DNA of 64,000 bases, taken from assembly GCA_021769885.1 (NCBI GenBank), contig JAETSA010000008.1:108445-172444 (forward strand), written 5' to 3'. Below the pieces are notes generated by a model. It was not told where the DNA came from. It did not search any database and saw nothing but the letters and a program-made list of their open reading frames with translations. This DNA comes from Bacillota bacterium. GTDB taxonomy: Bacteria > Bacillota > Clostridia > Oscillospirales > Acutalibacteraceae. Shown here in pieces: positions 52,610-63,524 of this stretch (its first letter is position 1; each line of letters begins with the position of its first letter). The position numbers were made by a program, and so were the translations under genes.

Positions 52610-53404
52610 TTACGCTGTCTGCGTGGCTTCGGCGAGCTGTTGTTCGCGAAGCTCGCGGAGCTCGATTTCGACGGCTTCTTCCAGTCCCGGCTGTGTTGCT
52701 TTTTGCTTTTTCAGAGAAACGCCGACAACAATATCTATCACAAGGTCAAGCAAGAACAGACCGATGCCCACAAGGAAGAACGGAGAAACGCTTCCCGAGA
52801 ACAGACCGACGGAAAGGTCAGCGGTCGCCGACGTAAACTGCGACAGAAACAGTGCGGAAAGCCCCCACGTGACAAGGCTGACGGCGTTCAAAATCACATT
52901 GAACAGCCAGCGCAGGTTAATCGCGCCAATCAGCACCACAAAGAAATTGAGCACGCCCGCAACCACGGCAATCAATGCCATCAGAATCGACAGCAGTAAG
53001 CTTTGGAACGCACCGCCGAGAATTTCACCCGACAGCAGTTTGAACACCGAACCGATGTCATATTTTATCAGATAATTGAGCACAAAGGTCAAAAACGATA
53101 TAGATTCCGTGCCCTCGCGGAACGGGAAAGCAAACGTCGCGTTCAAAAGCGGTACGACAAGTGCCACAAGCGGCAACAGCGTACAGACCAAGCGGACAAT
53201 GCGCAGGGGTGAGCCGACGGTCGCGCTTTTAAAGTTGTTCACGTGGTAATGCAGACGTGCAAAGGAATCCTCCGCCGCGTCGGCATCCGCCTCCAAACGG
53301 TTCTCCCAATCGTAGTTCGGGATGTTTGCACCGCAGTGCTTGCACTCGGCGCGGAAATCATACCAATGCAGTTTTTCACCGCAACTCGGACATTTTGCTG
53401 CCAT
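52610..53404 (-). CDS. Zinc-ribbon membrane protein of unknown function
   Basis: A 264-residue protein. The N-terminus is a zinc ribbon (MAAKCPSCGEKLHWYDFRAECKHCGANIP). About five hydrophobic segments follow (LVCTLLPLVALVVPLLNATF, SFLTFVLNYLI, LLLSILMALIAVVAGVLNFFVVLIGAI, VSLVTWGLSALFLSQF, PFFLVGIGLFLLDLVIDIVVGVSL) and a charged C-terminal helix (LEEAVEIELRELREQQLAEA). I do not recognise the family. The start at 53404 has AAAGGATGG upstream. It has no operon partner. Confidence 0.75.
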   Translation of the reverse strand: MAAKCPSCGEKLHWYDFRAECKHCGANIPNYDWENRLEADADAAEDSFARLHYHVNNFKSATVGSPLRIVRLVCTLLPLVALVVPLLNATFAFPFREGTESISFLTFVLNYLIKYDIGSVFKLLSGEILGGAFQSLLLSILMALIAVVAGVLNFFVVLIGAINLRWLFNVILNAVSLVTWGLSALFLSQFTSATADLSVGLFSGSVSPFFLVGIGLFLLDLVIDIVVGVSLKKQKATQPGLEEAVEIELRELREQQLAEATQTA

Positions 53405-53447
53405 AAAGAATCCATCCTTTCGGAATTGTTTGTGTATAAACAAGATT

Positions 53448-53645
53448 TGTAGGGGCGAACTGTGTAGTCTCCCTTGTTAAAGGGAGGATTCCCCCACAGT
53501 GTGGGGGAAATGTCCGTGGAAGCGGACAAAGGGGGACCGCCGCCGTCAGCGGTGGAGGGATTCATCGCCCGCGGACGGACAAGGAAAACTCCCCCAGTCA
53601 CGGCTACGCCGTGCCAGCCCCCTCGGGGAGGGGGCGTTAATAAGG
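53448..53645. repeat. Hairpin-rich element inserted in a broken REP unit
   Basis: A REP unit begins GTAGGGGCGAACTGTGT and then breaks off into a block of strong palindromes: CTCCCTTGTTAAAGGGAG, CCCCCACAGTGTGGGGG, GTCCGTGGAAGCGGAC, CACGGCTACGCCGTG and CCCCCTCGGGGAGGGGG. The block has no coding sense and resembles the MITEs in content but not in its ends. It separates the zinc-ribbon gene from the GH51 gene. Confidence 0.65.
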
Positions 53646-53655
53646 TTTATAAATT

Positions 53656-55610
<1,955 letters not shown>

Positions 55611-55766
55611 ATAAATCTGCGATTCTACTGTAATATGAGTATTTTAGCATATCCGCATATTTTTTCAACAGGTTTTCGGGATTTTGTTGTAAAAAATCAA
55701 TCCGCATTTTTTGGCAGATTGCCGATAACTGACGGTTACGGCAAAAGCCGTGCTTGCACGTGCCGC

Positions 55767-57134
55767 TTATTTTTTCGTTTCAGGCTCTTCTACCGTCGCT
55801 TTTTCGAAAATAAAGGTTTTCAAGAGGGAACGGTTTTTGTCCATATCGGGCAAAAGCACGTCCTGACTGCGCCGTTTTCCGCTTTTATAGGCGTCCTGTG
55901 CAGGAATTTGCTGCTGCACAATATCGTACTGCAAATAGGTGAGCGCGTGCAGACCGAGATTCATAATTTCATCTTCCGTAAGGTCGGTGCGAATCATCGG
56001 CATAATCTCCTCCGCCATAGAGAGAAGCGCGGCAGGCTGTTGCTGTGTCGCCTTTTTGACAAGTGCCGAAATCACCTTTCTTTGCCGCGCGGTACGCATA
56101 AAATCGCTGTCGAGATAGCGGATGCGGCTGTACCAAAGCGCCTGCGCGCCCGTAAAATGCTGCATCCCGCCCGAAAGCTTGTCCGGAAACGCAAAGCCGT
56201 CCTCGCGTGACATATGATCTTTGCTGTTGATGTATTTCGCTTCTTTTTCGGTGATTTCCACATCTACGCCGCCCAATTTGTCGATAATGGTCGTGAACAT
56301 CTCGAAGCTGACGAGCATATAGTTATCGATACGGATTTTAAAATTGTATTCGAGCGTATCCACCAAGAGTTGTGTGCCGCCGTGCCTTTGCGCCGCATTG
56401 AGCTTGTCCTCACGGTAATCGGGAATTTCTAAGTACATATCCCGCAAAAAGGAGGTCAGCTTGATTTGGTTGTTGCGCGTGTCAATTGTCACGAGCATCA
56501 TTGTGTCGGAACGGGTCTTTTCCGCCTCCTCGCCCTCGCGTGCGTCCACACCGATAAGCAGGATGTTTTTAATATACTCCGCGTGCTGTAATTCGCTGTC
56601 GGCAATATAGGCATTCGCCTGCAACGGCGCATAATCGACCTTCCCGACCATCTTTTTCACGCTCGAATAGCCGTACAGCCCCGCTCCGCCGACAAACAGA
56701 AGAATCAAAACCAGCACGACGGCAAAAATCTTCAATCCGAGATGCTTTTTCTTTTTCGGTCTTCTGTGCGGTCTTTCGTCGTCGGCTTCGCGCCCCGAAT
56801 AAATTTCATCGCCGTTTCTAGCACGCGTACGCGTACTTTCGCGGTCATTGTAATTATAAGTATACGGCTTTCGTTCGGGCGCGGTGTTCACCCTTGCGCG
56901 CGGCGGTTCATTGTGCGGCTGTAAATCCTCGGGGAAATCCGTGAAAAAGTCCGCATAGGGGTCGTCGCTCTTCGGCGGTGTATCCTGTTCCTCGTCGCGT
57001 CCGCTGAACACGTCCTCAAAGTCGTCGTCCGTCTTTGTGTCGCTGTATATGTCTTCAAATTCGTCTGTCGGCGCAGAGCTGAAAATATCTTCAAAATCGT
57101 CATTGTCAAAAAAATTGCCGTTTTTCTTCTCCAT
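55767..57134 (-). CDS. LytR-CpsA-Psr (LCP) family cell-wall ligase
   Basis: A 455-residue protein. The cytoplasmic N-terminus (about 130 residues) is acidic and contains a repeated motif (DDFEDIFSS, DEFEDIYSD, DDFEDVFSG), then a basic stretch and one membrane helix (IFAVVLVLILLFVGGAGLYGY). The LCP domain has [55 protein letters not shown] and WYSRIRYLDSDFMRTARQRKVI, with the conserved Asp and Arg residues that bind lipid pyrophosphate. LCP enzymes attach teichoic acid or polysaccharide to peptidoglycan. CGGAGG precedes the start. It is divergent from aspS. Confidence 0.93.
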   Translation of the reverse strand: MEKKNGNFFDNDDFEDIFSSAPTDEFEDIYSDTKTDDDFEDVFSGRDEEQDTPPKSDDPYADFFTDFPEDLQPHNEPPRARVNTAPERKPYTYNYNDRESTRTRARNGDEIYSGREADDERPHRRPKKKKHLGLKIFAVVLVLILLFVGGAGLYGYSSVKKMVGKVDYAPLQANAYIADSELQHAEYIKNILLIGVDAREGEEAEKTRSDTMMLVTIDTRNNQIKLTSFLRDMYLEIPDYREDKLNAAQRHGGTQLLVDTLEYNFKIRIDNYMLVSFEMFTTIIDKLGGVDVEITEKEAKYINSKDHMSREDGFAFPDKLSGGMQHFTGAQALWYSRIRYLDSDFMRTARQRKVISALVKKATQQQPAALLSMAEEIMPMIRTDLTEDEIMNLGLHALTYLQYDIVQQQIPAQDAYKSGKRRSQDVLLPDMDKNRSLLKTFIFEKATVEEPETKK

Positions 57135-57212
57135 TTTGACACCTCCGTCCTCATTTTACACGAAAGAGCCCCGAAACACAATGTTTTTTTCAAAAATAGA
57201 GTAGAAATTCTT

Positions 57213-57233
57213 AGGATTATATGCTATAATCCT
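57213..57233. promoter_or_regulatory. Inverted repeat over a TATAAT in the aspS/LCP divergent region
   Basis: AGGATTATA and TATAATCCT form a perfect 9-bp inverted repeat around TGC. The right arm contains a consensus TATAAT preceded by TGC (57225-57230), an extended -10 for plus-strand transcription. A regulator bound here could switch that promoter. Confidence 0.5.
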
Positions 57234-57236
57234 TAA

Positions 57237-57265
57237 TTGTATAAATATGTCAAGTCCTTTATAAA
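57237..57265 (+). promoter_or_regulatory. Likely promoter of aspS
   Basis: TTGTAT (57237-57242), a 17-base spacer and TATAAA (57260-57265) precede aspS by about 50 bases. It may act together with the upstream extended -10 at 57225. The leader is too short for a T-box. Confidence 0.5.
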
Positions 57266-57318
57266 TTGTATATAAAATAGGCATTTGACAAATTTCAGTA
57301 AAGGAATGTACGGAAATT

Positions 57319-59073
57319 ATGGCTTACAGAACCCACACCTGTAATGAACTGACCTTAAACGACCTCGGCAAAACCGTTTCTTTGGCGGGCTGGGTCGATA
57401 CCGTCCGCGACCACGGTGGCGTCGCGTTTGTCGATTTGCGTGACCAGTACGGCGTAACACAGGTCGTTGTGCACGACGATGCACTTTTAAAGGGGATACA
57501 CAAGGAATGCGTGGTATCCGTCACGGGCGAAGTCGTGAAGCGCGACGCAGAAACCGTGAACCCGAAGCTCCCGACGGGCGAGTTGGAAGTAAAGGTGACC
57601 GACGTCCAAGTGCTCGGCGAATGTGAAAACGCGCTTCCCTTTGATGTGAGTGAATCCACCGACACGCGCGAGGATGTGCGGCTGACCTACCGCTTCCTCG
57701 ATTTGCGCAACAAAAAGATGCACGACAACATCCTGTTCCGCTCGCAGGTCGTCAGCTTTCTCAGAAAGAAAATGGAATCGCTCGGCTTCCCCGAAATCAA
57801 CACCCCGATTCTCACCTGCTCCTCCCCCGAGGGCGCACGTGACTATATCATTCCGTCCCGCAAGCACGAAGGCAAATTTTACGCACTCCCCCAAGCACCC
57901 CAGCAGTTCAAGCAGCTGCTGATGGTGTCGGGCTTTGACAAATACTTCCAGATTGCCCCCTGCTTCCGCGACGAGGACGCACGCGCCGACCGTTCCCCCG
58001 GAGAATTTTATCAGCTGGACTTTGAAATGGCGTTCGCAACACAGGAAGATGTGTTCGCGGTAGCCGAGGAAGTGCTGTACGATACGTTCAAAGCGTTCGG
58101 CGGCGGCAAAGCGGTTTCCCCCGCACCGTTTCGGCGGATTCCGTTTGAAGAGGCAATGCTCAAATACGGTACAGATAAGCCCGATTTGCGCAACCCGTTG
58201 GAAATCACCGATTTGACCGATTTCTTCCGTGATGTGGAGTTTAAGCCGTTCCAAGGGAGACCCGTACGCGGCATTGTTGCGCCCGGCTGCGGCAAAATGA
58301 GCAAATCCTTCTTCGAAAAGATGCTCGAATATGCAACCTCCATCGGGATGAAAGGACTTGGATATCTAACCGTTTTAGAGGACGGTTCTTTTAAAGGTCC
58401 GATTGCGAAATTCCTGTCGGATGAAAAGAAAGCGACGCTGACAAACGACCTTGCTTTAAAGACAGACGATACGCTGTTCTTCATCTGCGATGCACCGAAG
58501 GTTGTAAATCTCTTGGCGGGGCAGATTCGCACCGCGCTCGGCGAGCGAATGAACATTATCGATAAAGACCGCTTCGATATGTGCTTTATCACCGATTTCC
58601 CGATGTATGAAAAGAACGACGAGGGCAAGCTCGACTTCACGCACAACCCGTTCTCGATGCCGCAGGGCGAAATGGACGCGCTCTTAAATCAAGACCCGCT
58701 GACCATCAAGGCGTACCAGTACGACATCGTCTGCAACGGTGTGGAGCTTTCCTCTGGCGCGGTTCGTAACCACCGCCCCGACGTGATGATTAAGGCGTTC
58801 GAGCTTGCGGGTTATTCCGCTGAGGAAGTCGAAAAACGGTTCGGCGCACTGTTCCGTGCGTTCCATTACGGCGCACCGCCGCACGCAGGTATGGCACCCG
58901 GCGTAGACCGTATGATTATGCTGTTGAAGGATGAGGAAAACATCCGTGAGGTCATCGCCTTCCCGATGAACTCCAACGCACAGGATATGCTTTTGGGCGC
59001 ACCCAACACCGTTTCCGAGCAACAGCTCCGCGAGGTGCACATCAAATTGCGCCGCCCCGTGCCGGAGAAGTAA
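57319..59073 (+). CDS. aspS: Aspartyl-tRNA synthetase
   Basis: A 584-residue class II synthetase. The N-terminal OB-fold (LGKTVSLAGWVDTVRDHGGVAFVDLRDQYG) binds the anticodon. Motif 2 is in FQIAPCFRDEDARADRSPGEFYQLDFEMAF and motif 3 in HAGMAPGVDRMIMLL. The bacterial GAD insertion lies between them. Length is typical of bacterial AspRS. Whether it also charges tRNA-Asn cannot be told here. The RAYT gene and purB follow on the same strand. Confidence 0.97.
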   Translation: MAYRTHTCNELTLNDLGKTVSLAGWVDTVRDHGGVAFVDLRDQYGVTQVVVHDDALLKGIHKECVVSVTGEVVKRDAETVNPKLPTGELEVKVTDVQVLGECENALPFDVSESTDTREDVRLTYRFLDLRNKKMHDNILFRSQVVSFLRKKMESLGFPEINTPILTCSSPEGARDYIIPSRKHEGKFYALPQAPQQFKQLLMVSGFDKYFQIAPCFRDEDARADRSPGEFYQLDFEMAFATQEDVFAVAEEVLYDTFKAFGGGKAVSPAPFRRIPFEEAMLKYGTDKPDLRNPLEITDLTDFFRDVEFKPFQGRPVRGIVAPGCGKMSKSFFEKMLEYATSIGMKGLGYLTVLEDGSFKGPIAKFLSDEKKATLTNDLALKTDDTLFFICDAPKVVNLLAGQIRTALGERMNIIDKDRFDMCFITDFPMYEKNDEGKLDFTHNPFSMPQGEMDALLNQDPLTIKAYQYDIVCNGVELSSGAVRNHRPDVMIKAFELAGYSAEEVEKRFGALFRAFHYGAPPHAGMAPGVDRMIMLLKDEENIREVIAFPMNSNAQDMLLGAPNTVSEQQLREVHIKLRRPVPEK

Positions 59074-59110
59074 GACGGAAAGCCCTGTAAGCTCTTCCTC
59101 TAATATATTT

Positions 59111-59652
59111 ATGAATGATAAATCCCACCCTACCCGCAAACCCACACGCCTGCAAAATTACGATTACAGCCAAAACGGATGTTATTTTGTGACGGTGTGT
59201 GTGCAAGACAGAAAAAGGATTCTCTCCAAGATACCGATAGAGATTCAAAAGAAACCCGATTTTGTAGGGGCGAACTGTGTTCGCCCGATACCCACGCAAA
59301 TCGGTAAAATTGTGGAAGCTGAAATACAGCGTTTAGATTCGGTTTACCCCAATGTATTTGTAGAAGCCTATATCATTATGCCGAATCATATCCACCTGTT
59401 ATTGCTGTTCGATGACTTTGCTTGCGGGCGAACACAGTTCGCCCTACGTTATCCCGCGTTATCAAGCAGTTTAAAGGGAAAATTACCAAACAAATCGGAT
59501 TTTCCATTTGGCAAAAAGGCTTCTACGACCGCGTTATCCGTAACGAAACGGAATATTTACGCGCACAGGGCTACATTGAATACAACGCCCTAAAAGAATA
59601 CGGGCAAAAAACACGAACAGACCAAAACTCTACGGAGGTAATTACAGAATGA
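59111..59652 (+). pseudogene. REP-associated tyrosine transposase (RAYT), frameshifted within an internal REP
   Basis: A Y1 (IS200-like) transposase of the RAYT type. The first frame has NYDYSQNGCYFVTVCVQDRKRILS and MPNHIHLLLL, the HUH metal site. A REP unit (59263-59285) is read in frame as VGANCVRP. A second REP (59425-59449) reads GGGCGAACACAGTTCGCCCTACG, with three C at 59442-59444 where the usual unit has four. Restoring one C joins the first frame to the second, which continues [48 protein letters not shown] and ends at 59652. The catalytic tyrosine lies in that second part, so the gene as written is inactive. Its stop overlaps purB as ATGA. Confidence 0.87.
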
Positions 59653-61079
59653 AAGACATTTACGAAAGTCCTTTAAATTCGAGATATTCGAGCAAGGAGA
59701 TGAAATACATCTTCTCGCCCGACTTTAAATTCCGCACCTGGCGCAAGCTTTGGATTGCGCTTGCCGAAAGCGAAAAGGAGCTGGGTCTGCCCATCACCGA
59801 CGAGCAGATTGCAGAGTTGAAGGCACACGCGGACGACATCAACTATGAGGTTGCCGAGGCGCGCGAAAAGCAGGTGCGCCACGACGTTATGAGCCACGTG
59901 TATGCCTACGGCGTGCAGTGCCCCAAGGCGAAAGGCATTATCCACTTGGGCGCGACCTCCTGCTATGTCGGCGACAACACCGATGTCATCGTAATGACCG
60001 AGGGGTTAAAGCTCATTCGCAAAAAGCTTGTCAACTTAATTGCAAAGGTTGCGGCGTTCGCCGACGAATACAAGGATATGCCGTGCCTTGCGTTTACCCA
60101 CTTCCAGCCCGCACAGCCGACCACCGTCGGCAAGCGCGCCTCCTTGTGGCTGATGGATTTGGTGATGGATATGTCCGCACTGGAATTTCAGCTTTCACAA
60201 ATGCGTCTGCTCGGCTCGAAGGGTACAACGGGCACGCAGGCAAGCTTTGTAGAGCTGTTTGAGGGCGACAATGAAAAAATCAAGGCGCTCGACCGCAAAA
60301 TCGCCGAAAAAATGGGCTTTAGCCGTGTATTCCCCGTATCGGGACAAACCTATGCGCGAAAATTAGACACACAGGTGCTTTATACCCTTGCGGGCATCGC
60401 ACAATCCGCATACAAATTTTCCAACGATTTACGTCTGTTACAGCATCTGAAAGAAATCGAAGAGCCGTTTGAGAAAAACCAAATCGGTTCTTCCGCCATG
60501 GCATACAAGCGCAACCCGATGCGCAGTGAGCGTATCGGCTCTTTGGCGCGTTACGTGATTGCCGACACCATCAATCCTGCCATCACTGCATCTACACAGT
60601 GGTTCGAGCGCACCTTGGATGACTCCGCGAATAAGCGCATCAGCATCCCCGAGGGCTTCCTTGCGGTCGATGCGATTTTGGAGCTGTATATCAACGTAGT
60701 CAGCGGGTTGGTCGTGTATCCGAAAATGATTGAAAAACGCCTGAATGAAGAACTGCCGTTTATGGCAACCGAAAATATTATGATGGCGGCGGTCAAAAAG
60801 GGCGGCGACCGTCAGGAACTGCACGAAAAAATCCGTCAGCATTCCATGGCGGCGGGTCAGGTCGTGAAAGCCGAGGGCAAACCGAACGATTTGCCCGAGC
60901 GCATTGCCGCCGACCCCGCATTCGGGATGACGCTCGAAGAAATCCGCGCCGAAATGGTGCCGCAGAACTTCATCGGCCGCGCCCCGCAGCAGGTCACGGA
61001 ATTTTTACAGGACGAGGTACAGCCGATTTTAGACAAATACAAGGATTTACTGGGTCTCGAGGTCGAAATTAACGTTTGA
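59649..61079 (+). CDS. purB: Adenylosuccinate lyase
   Basis: A 476-residue enzyme of the fumarase/aspartase superfamily, acting twice in purine synthesis (SAICAR cleavage and adenylosuccinate to AMP). [37 protein letters not shown] and the signature [17 protein letters not shown] with the catalytic serine are present. It is the longer form of the enzyme, as in many Clostridia. GGAGG precedes the ATG, which overlaps the broken RAYT gene as ATGA. Confidence 0.96.
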   Translation: MKDIYESPLNSRYSSKEMKYIFSPDFKFRTWRKLWIALAESEKELGLPITDEQIAELKAHADDINYEVAEAREKQVRHDVMSHVYAYGVQCPKAKGIIHLGATSCYVGDNTDVIVMTEGLKLIRKKLVNLIAKVAAFADEYKDMPCLAFTHFQPAQPTTVGKRASLWLMDLVMDMSALEFQLSQMRLLGSKGTTGTQASFVELFEGDNEKIKALDRKIAEKMGFSRVFPVSGQTYARKLDTQVLYTLAGIAQSAYKFSNDLRLLQHLKEIEEPFEKNQIGSSAMAYKRNPMRSERIGSLARYVIADTINPAITASTQWFERTLDDSANKRISIPEGFLAVDAILELYINVVSGLVVYPKMIEKRLNEELPFMATENIMMAAVKKGGDRQELHEKIRQHSMAAGQVVKAEGKPNDLPERIAADPAFGMTLEEIRAEMVPQNFIGRAPQQVTEFLQDEVQPILDKYKDLLGLEVEINV

Positions 61080-61094
61080 CAAACCTTTTACCTA

Positions 61095-61400
61095 ATTTTG
61101 TCATTCTGAGCACGGTAGGGCGGGGGTGCGGGTCTCCGGTGGAGACCTCTGCATACGGAAGTATGCAGAAGCACCGACCGAGCCGGTAGGCGAGACCTTG
61201 CCCCCGCCGTGGGTTTATGCAAAATCCAACCGCCCCTACGAGATTGTGATTCACTGTTGGGTTTGTGAAAAAATCCAAATGTGCTCGGGCGCTTCGTGAA
61301 GCGCCCCTACGGGGTAGGGAACAACCCCTGTGTTGTTCCGTAGAATTTATGTGGATTTTTACGTTTGCTCGGGGCGTCGAGGACGCCGCCCCCTACGGGT
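61095..61400. repeat. Intergenic repeat cluster
   Basis: It starts with CATTCTGAGCACGGTAGGG, then a composite element of the GGTCTCC/GCATAC subfamily (core 61126-61174) enclosed in GGGCGGGGG...CCCCCGCC, GGGCGCTTCGTGAAGCGCCCC, GGAACAACCCCTGTGTTGTTCC and GGGGCGTCGAGGACGCCGCCCC. The GGAACAACC unit differs from the common GGAACGACC by paired changes in both arms. Confidence 0.8.
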
Positions 61401-61455
61401 TGCCCCCCCTATCTCATCAGATATGGCACGAAACAAAAAAGAAAGAAGGTCGTTT

Positions 61456-62502
61456 ATGCGGTATACAGGCGAAACCTGTTCGGTTTGTCACGCTGTATTT
61501 ACAGATGACGATGACATCGTTGTCTGTCCTGAATGCGGTACGCCGCATCATCGAAAATGTTATTTAGAAAATAAAGACTGCGCGAACGCGGCACGGCACG
61601 CGGAGGACTTCGTTTGGACGCCTGCCGTAGCAAGAACGGCGCAAGCTGACCCGGCAGTTGCAGATACCCCCGCCGAGACACCCCCTGCGGAATCTCTGCC
61701 GAAATCCGCACAGTCCGACGGGCATCACATTGTTTTTTGCCCGCAGTGCGGTGCGCAAAACGCGGCGGAAGAGCCTGTCTGCACCGAGTGCGGCGCACGG
61801 CTTTACAATATGCAGAATCAGCCGTTTTCCCCGCCGATTCAGCTGCCCGATATGTCCGCGCGTCCGTTTTACGCGAACGGCACCGTCATTGCACCGACGG
61901 ACACCCTCGACGGCAACACGGTCGGCGATACCGCCGAATATGTGCGTTTTCACGCAGACCGATACATTCCGAAGTTCTACGCACTCGAAAAATCGGGCAA
62001 AAAGCTTTCCTGGAACTGGGCGGCGTTCCTCTTTTCGCCCTTTTGGTTCTTTTACCGCAAGCTGTATGCCGTCGGCGGAATCTTGCTCGCGCTGATGCTT
62101 GTGGTGACGGGCGCTACAATGACCCCGCGGTATATGCAGGCAAACATCGAGTTTCAGGAAGCTTTTCTGCAAGCCGCAGAAGACGGCAAAACCTTTCTTG
62201 AAGCCGTCGACGCCGCGACTCCCGCGTATCGGGCGGTGCGACAGCTCCCCGAGGCGCAGATTCAATATTACTCGTCGGTGCCGATACATCTGTTTTCCGC
62301 ACTTGCCGCCAATTATTTGTATAAAAAAAAGACGGGCAAGGATATCGCCGCGCTTCGCGCACAGCATCCGAAGCCGCAGGAATACCGATTCTTTCTGTTC
62401 CGTCGGGGCGGCACATCCATTCTGATGGCGTTCGCCTCATTTATGATTCTGATGTCCGGTGAACAAATCCTGTTTAACATCTTTTCCGGATTTTTACTGT
62501 AA
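61456..62502 (+). CDS. RING/zinc-ribbon membrane protein with DUF2628-like domain
   Basis: A 348-residue protein. The N-terminus has a prokaryotic RING-like zinc site (CSVCHAVFTDDDDIVVCPECGTPHHRKCYLENKDC). A linker rich in Ala and Pro leads to a zinc ribbon (FCPQCGAQNAAEEPVCTECGARL). The C-terminal part (FSPFWFFYRKLYAVGGILLALMLVVTGATM, later GTSILMAFASFMILMSGEQILFNIFSG) is a DUF2628-type membrane domain. The function is unknown. The start at 61456 has GAAGG 8 bases upstream; the frame is open further upstream through REP DNA, not counted. Confidence 0.82.
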   Translation: MRYTGETCSVCHAVFTDDDDIVVCPECGTPHHRKCYLENKDCANAARHAEDFVWTPAVARTAQADPAVADTPAETPPAESLPKSAQSDGHHIVFCPQCGAQNAAEEPVCTECGARLYNMQNQPFSPPIQLPDMSARPFYANGTVIAPTDTLDGNTVGDTAEYVRFHADRYIPKFYALEKSGKKLSWNWAAFLFSPFWFFYRKLYAVGGILLALMLVVTGATMTPRYMQANIEFQEAFLQAAEDGKTFLEAVDAATPAYRAVRQLPEAQIQYYSSVPIHLFSALAANYLYKKKTGKDIAALRAQHPKPQEYRFFLFRRGGTSILMAFASFMILMSGEQILFNIFSGFLL

Positions 62503-62555
62503 AACTCGGAAGTTTTCTTCCGTTTAAAACTTCTATATATTAAGGAGCGTTTCGT

Positions 62556-63431
62556 ATGAAAGTCACAAAAGCAATTATCCCCGCCGCAGGTCTTGGCACG
62601 CGCGTTCTGCCCGCCTCCAAATCTGTTCCGAAGGAAATGCTGAATATCGTGGATAAGCCCGCGATTCAGTATATCGTAGAGGAAGCGGTCGCCGCAGGCA
62701 TCACCGATATTCTGATTATCACCAACCGCGGCAAAGGCGTGATTGAAGATCATTTCGATCATTCCTTCGAGCTGGAAACCAAACTGCAGGGCAACGCCTC
62801 TAAGGCGCACATTTTGGAGCAGGTTGAGGCTTGCTCGAATCTTGCAAACATCTATTACATCCGTCAGAAAGAAACCAAGGGCTTGGGTCACGCGGTTCTG
62901 TGCGCCAAAAGCTTTGTCGGCAACGAGCCGTTTGCGGTTATGTACGGCGACGATGTCATCATTTCCGAAAAGCCTGTTGTCGGTCAGCTGATGGACGCTT
63001 ATGACAAATACGGCTGCGGCGTGGTCGGCGTGAAGGAAGTCCCGCGCAAGGATGTGCCGAAGTACTGCACGCTTGACGTCACCCCGCTTGAGGACAAAAC
63101 GATGAAGGTGCACAACATCATCGAAAAGCCCACCCCCGAGCAAATTATGTCCTGCTATTCGATTTTGGGCAGAGTGGTTATGCCGCCCGAAATTTTCGAG
63201 CTGATTGAAAAGACCCCTGCCGACCCCAAGAGCGGCGAAGTCTATTTCACCGATGCGATGCTCGACCTCGCACATCGCGGACTCTTAAATGCGGTTGACT
63301 TTGACGGCATTCGCTACGATATGGGCAACAAGCTCGGCATTATGCAGGCAAACTGCGAAGTCGCGCTGAACCACCCCGAAATCGGCGAAGATTTCAAGGC
63401 ATATCTCAAAAAGCTTGCCGCGACGCTGTAA
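62556..63431 (+). CDS. galU: UTP-glucose-1-phosphate uridylyltransferase
   Basis: A 291-residue nucleotidyltransferase making UDP-glucose for glycolipids and wall polymers. AIIPAAGLGTRVLPASKSVPKEMLNIVDKPAIQYIVEEAV is the UTP-binding start. QKETKGLGHAVLCAK, MYGDDVI and EKPTPEQIMSCYSILGRVVMPPEIFE match GalU over the full length. TAAGGAG precedes the ATG. It lies 54 bases after the RING-type gene and ends at a strong terminator. Confidence 0.97.
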   Translation: MKVTKAIIPAAGLGTRVLPASKSVPKEMLNIVDKPAIQYIVEEAVAAGITDILIITNRGKGVIEDHFDHSFELETKLQGNASKAHILEQVEACSNLANIYYIRQKETKGLGHAVLCAKSFVGNEPFAVMYGDDVIISEKPVVGQLMDAYDKYGCGVVGVKEVPRKDVPKYCTLDVTPLEDKTMKVHNIIEKPTPEQIMSCYSILGRVVMPPEIFELIEKTPADPKSGEVYFTDAMLDLAHRGLLNAVDFDGIRYDMGNKLGIMQANCEVALNHPEIGEDFKAYLKKLAATL

Positions 63432-63462
63432 GCTAAGCGGATTTTAAAGGAAATTCTATTCG

Positions 63463-63509
63463 ATAGGAAAACGCCCTACGGCAAATTATGCCGTAGGGCG
63501 TTTTCCTAT
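63463..63509 (+). terminator. Intrinsic terminator after galU
   Basis: A perfect 20-bp stem, from ATAGGAAAACGCC to GGCGTTTTCCTAT, closes around a 7-base loop. The TTTT in the right arm and AAAA in the left make it symmetric, so it can work in both directions. Confidence 0.85.
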
Positions 63510-63524
63510 GCGGTGAAATTATTG

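Noticed and set aside
57237..57318. A T-box riboswitch before aspS
   Set aside because: The leader is only about 50-80 bases and lacks the T-box sequence and a terminator/antiterminator pair.
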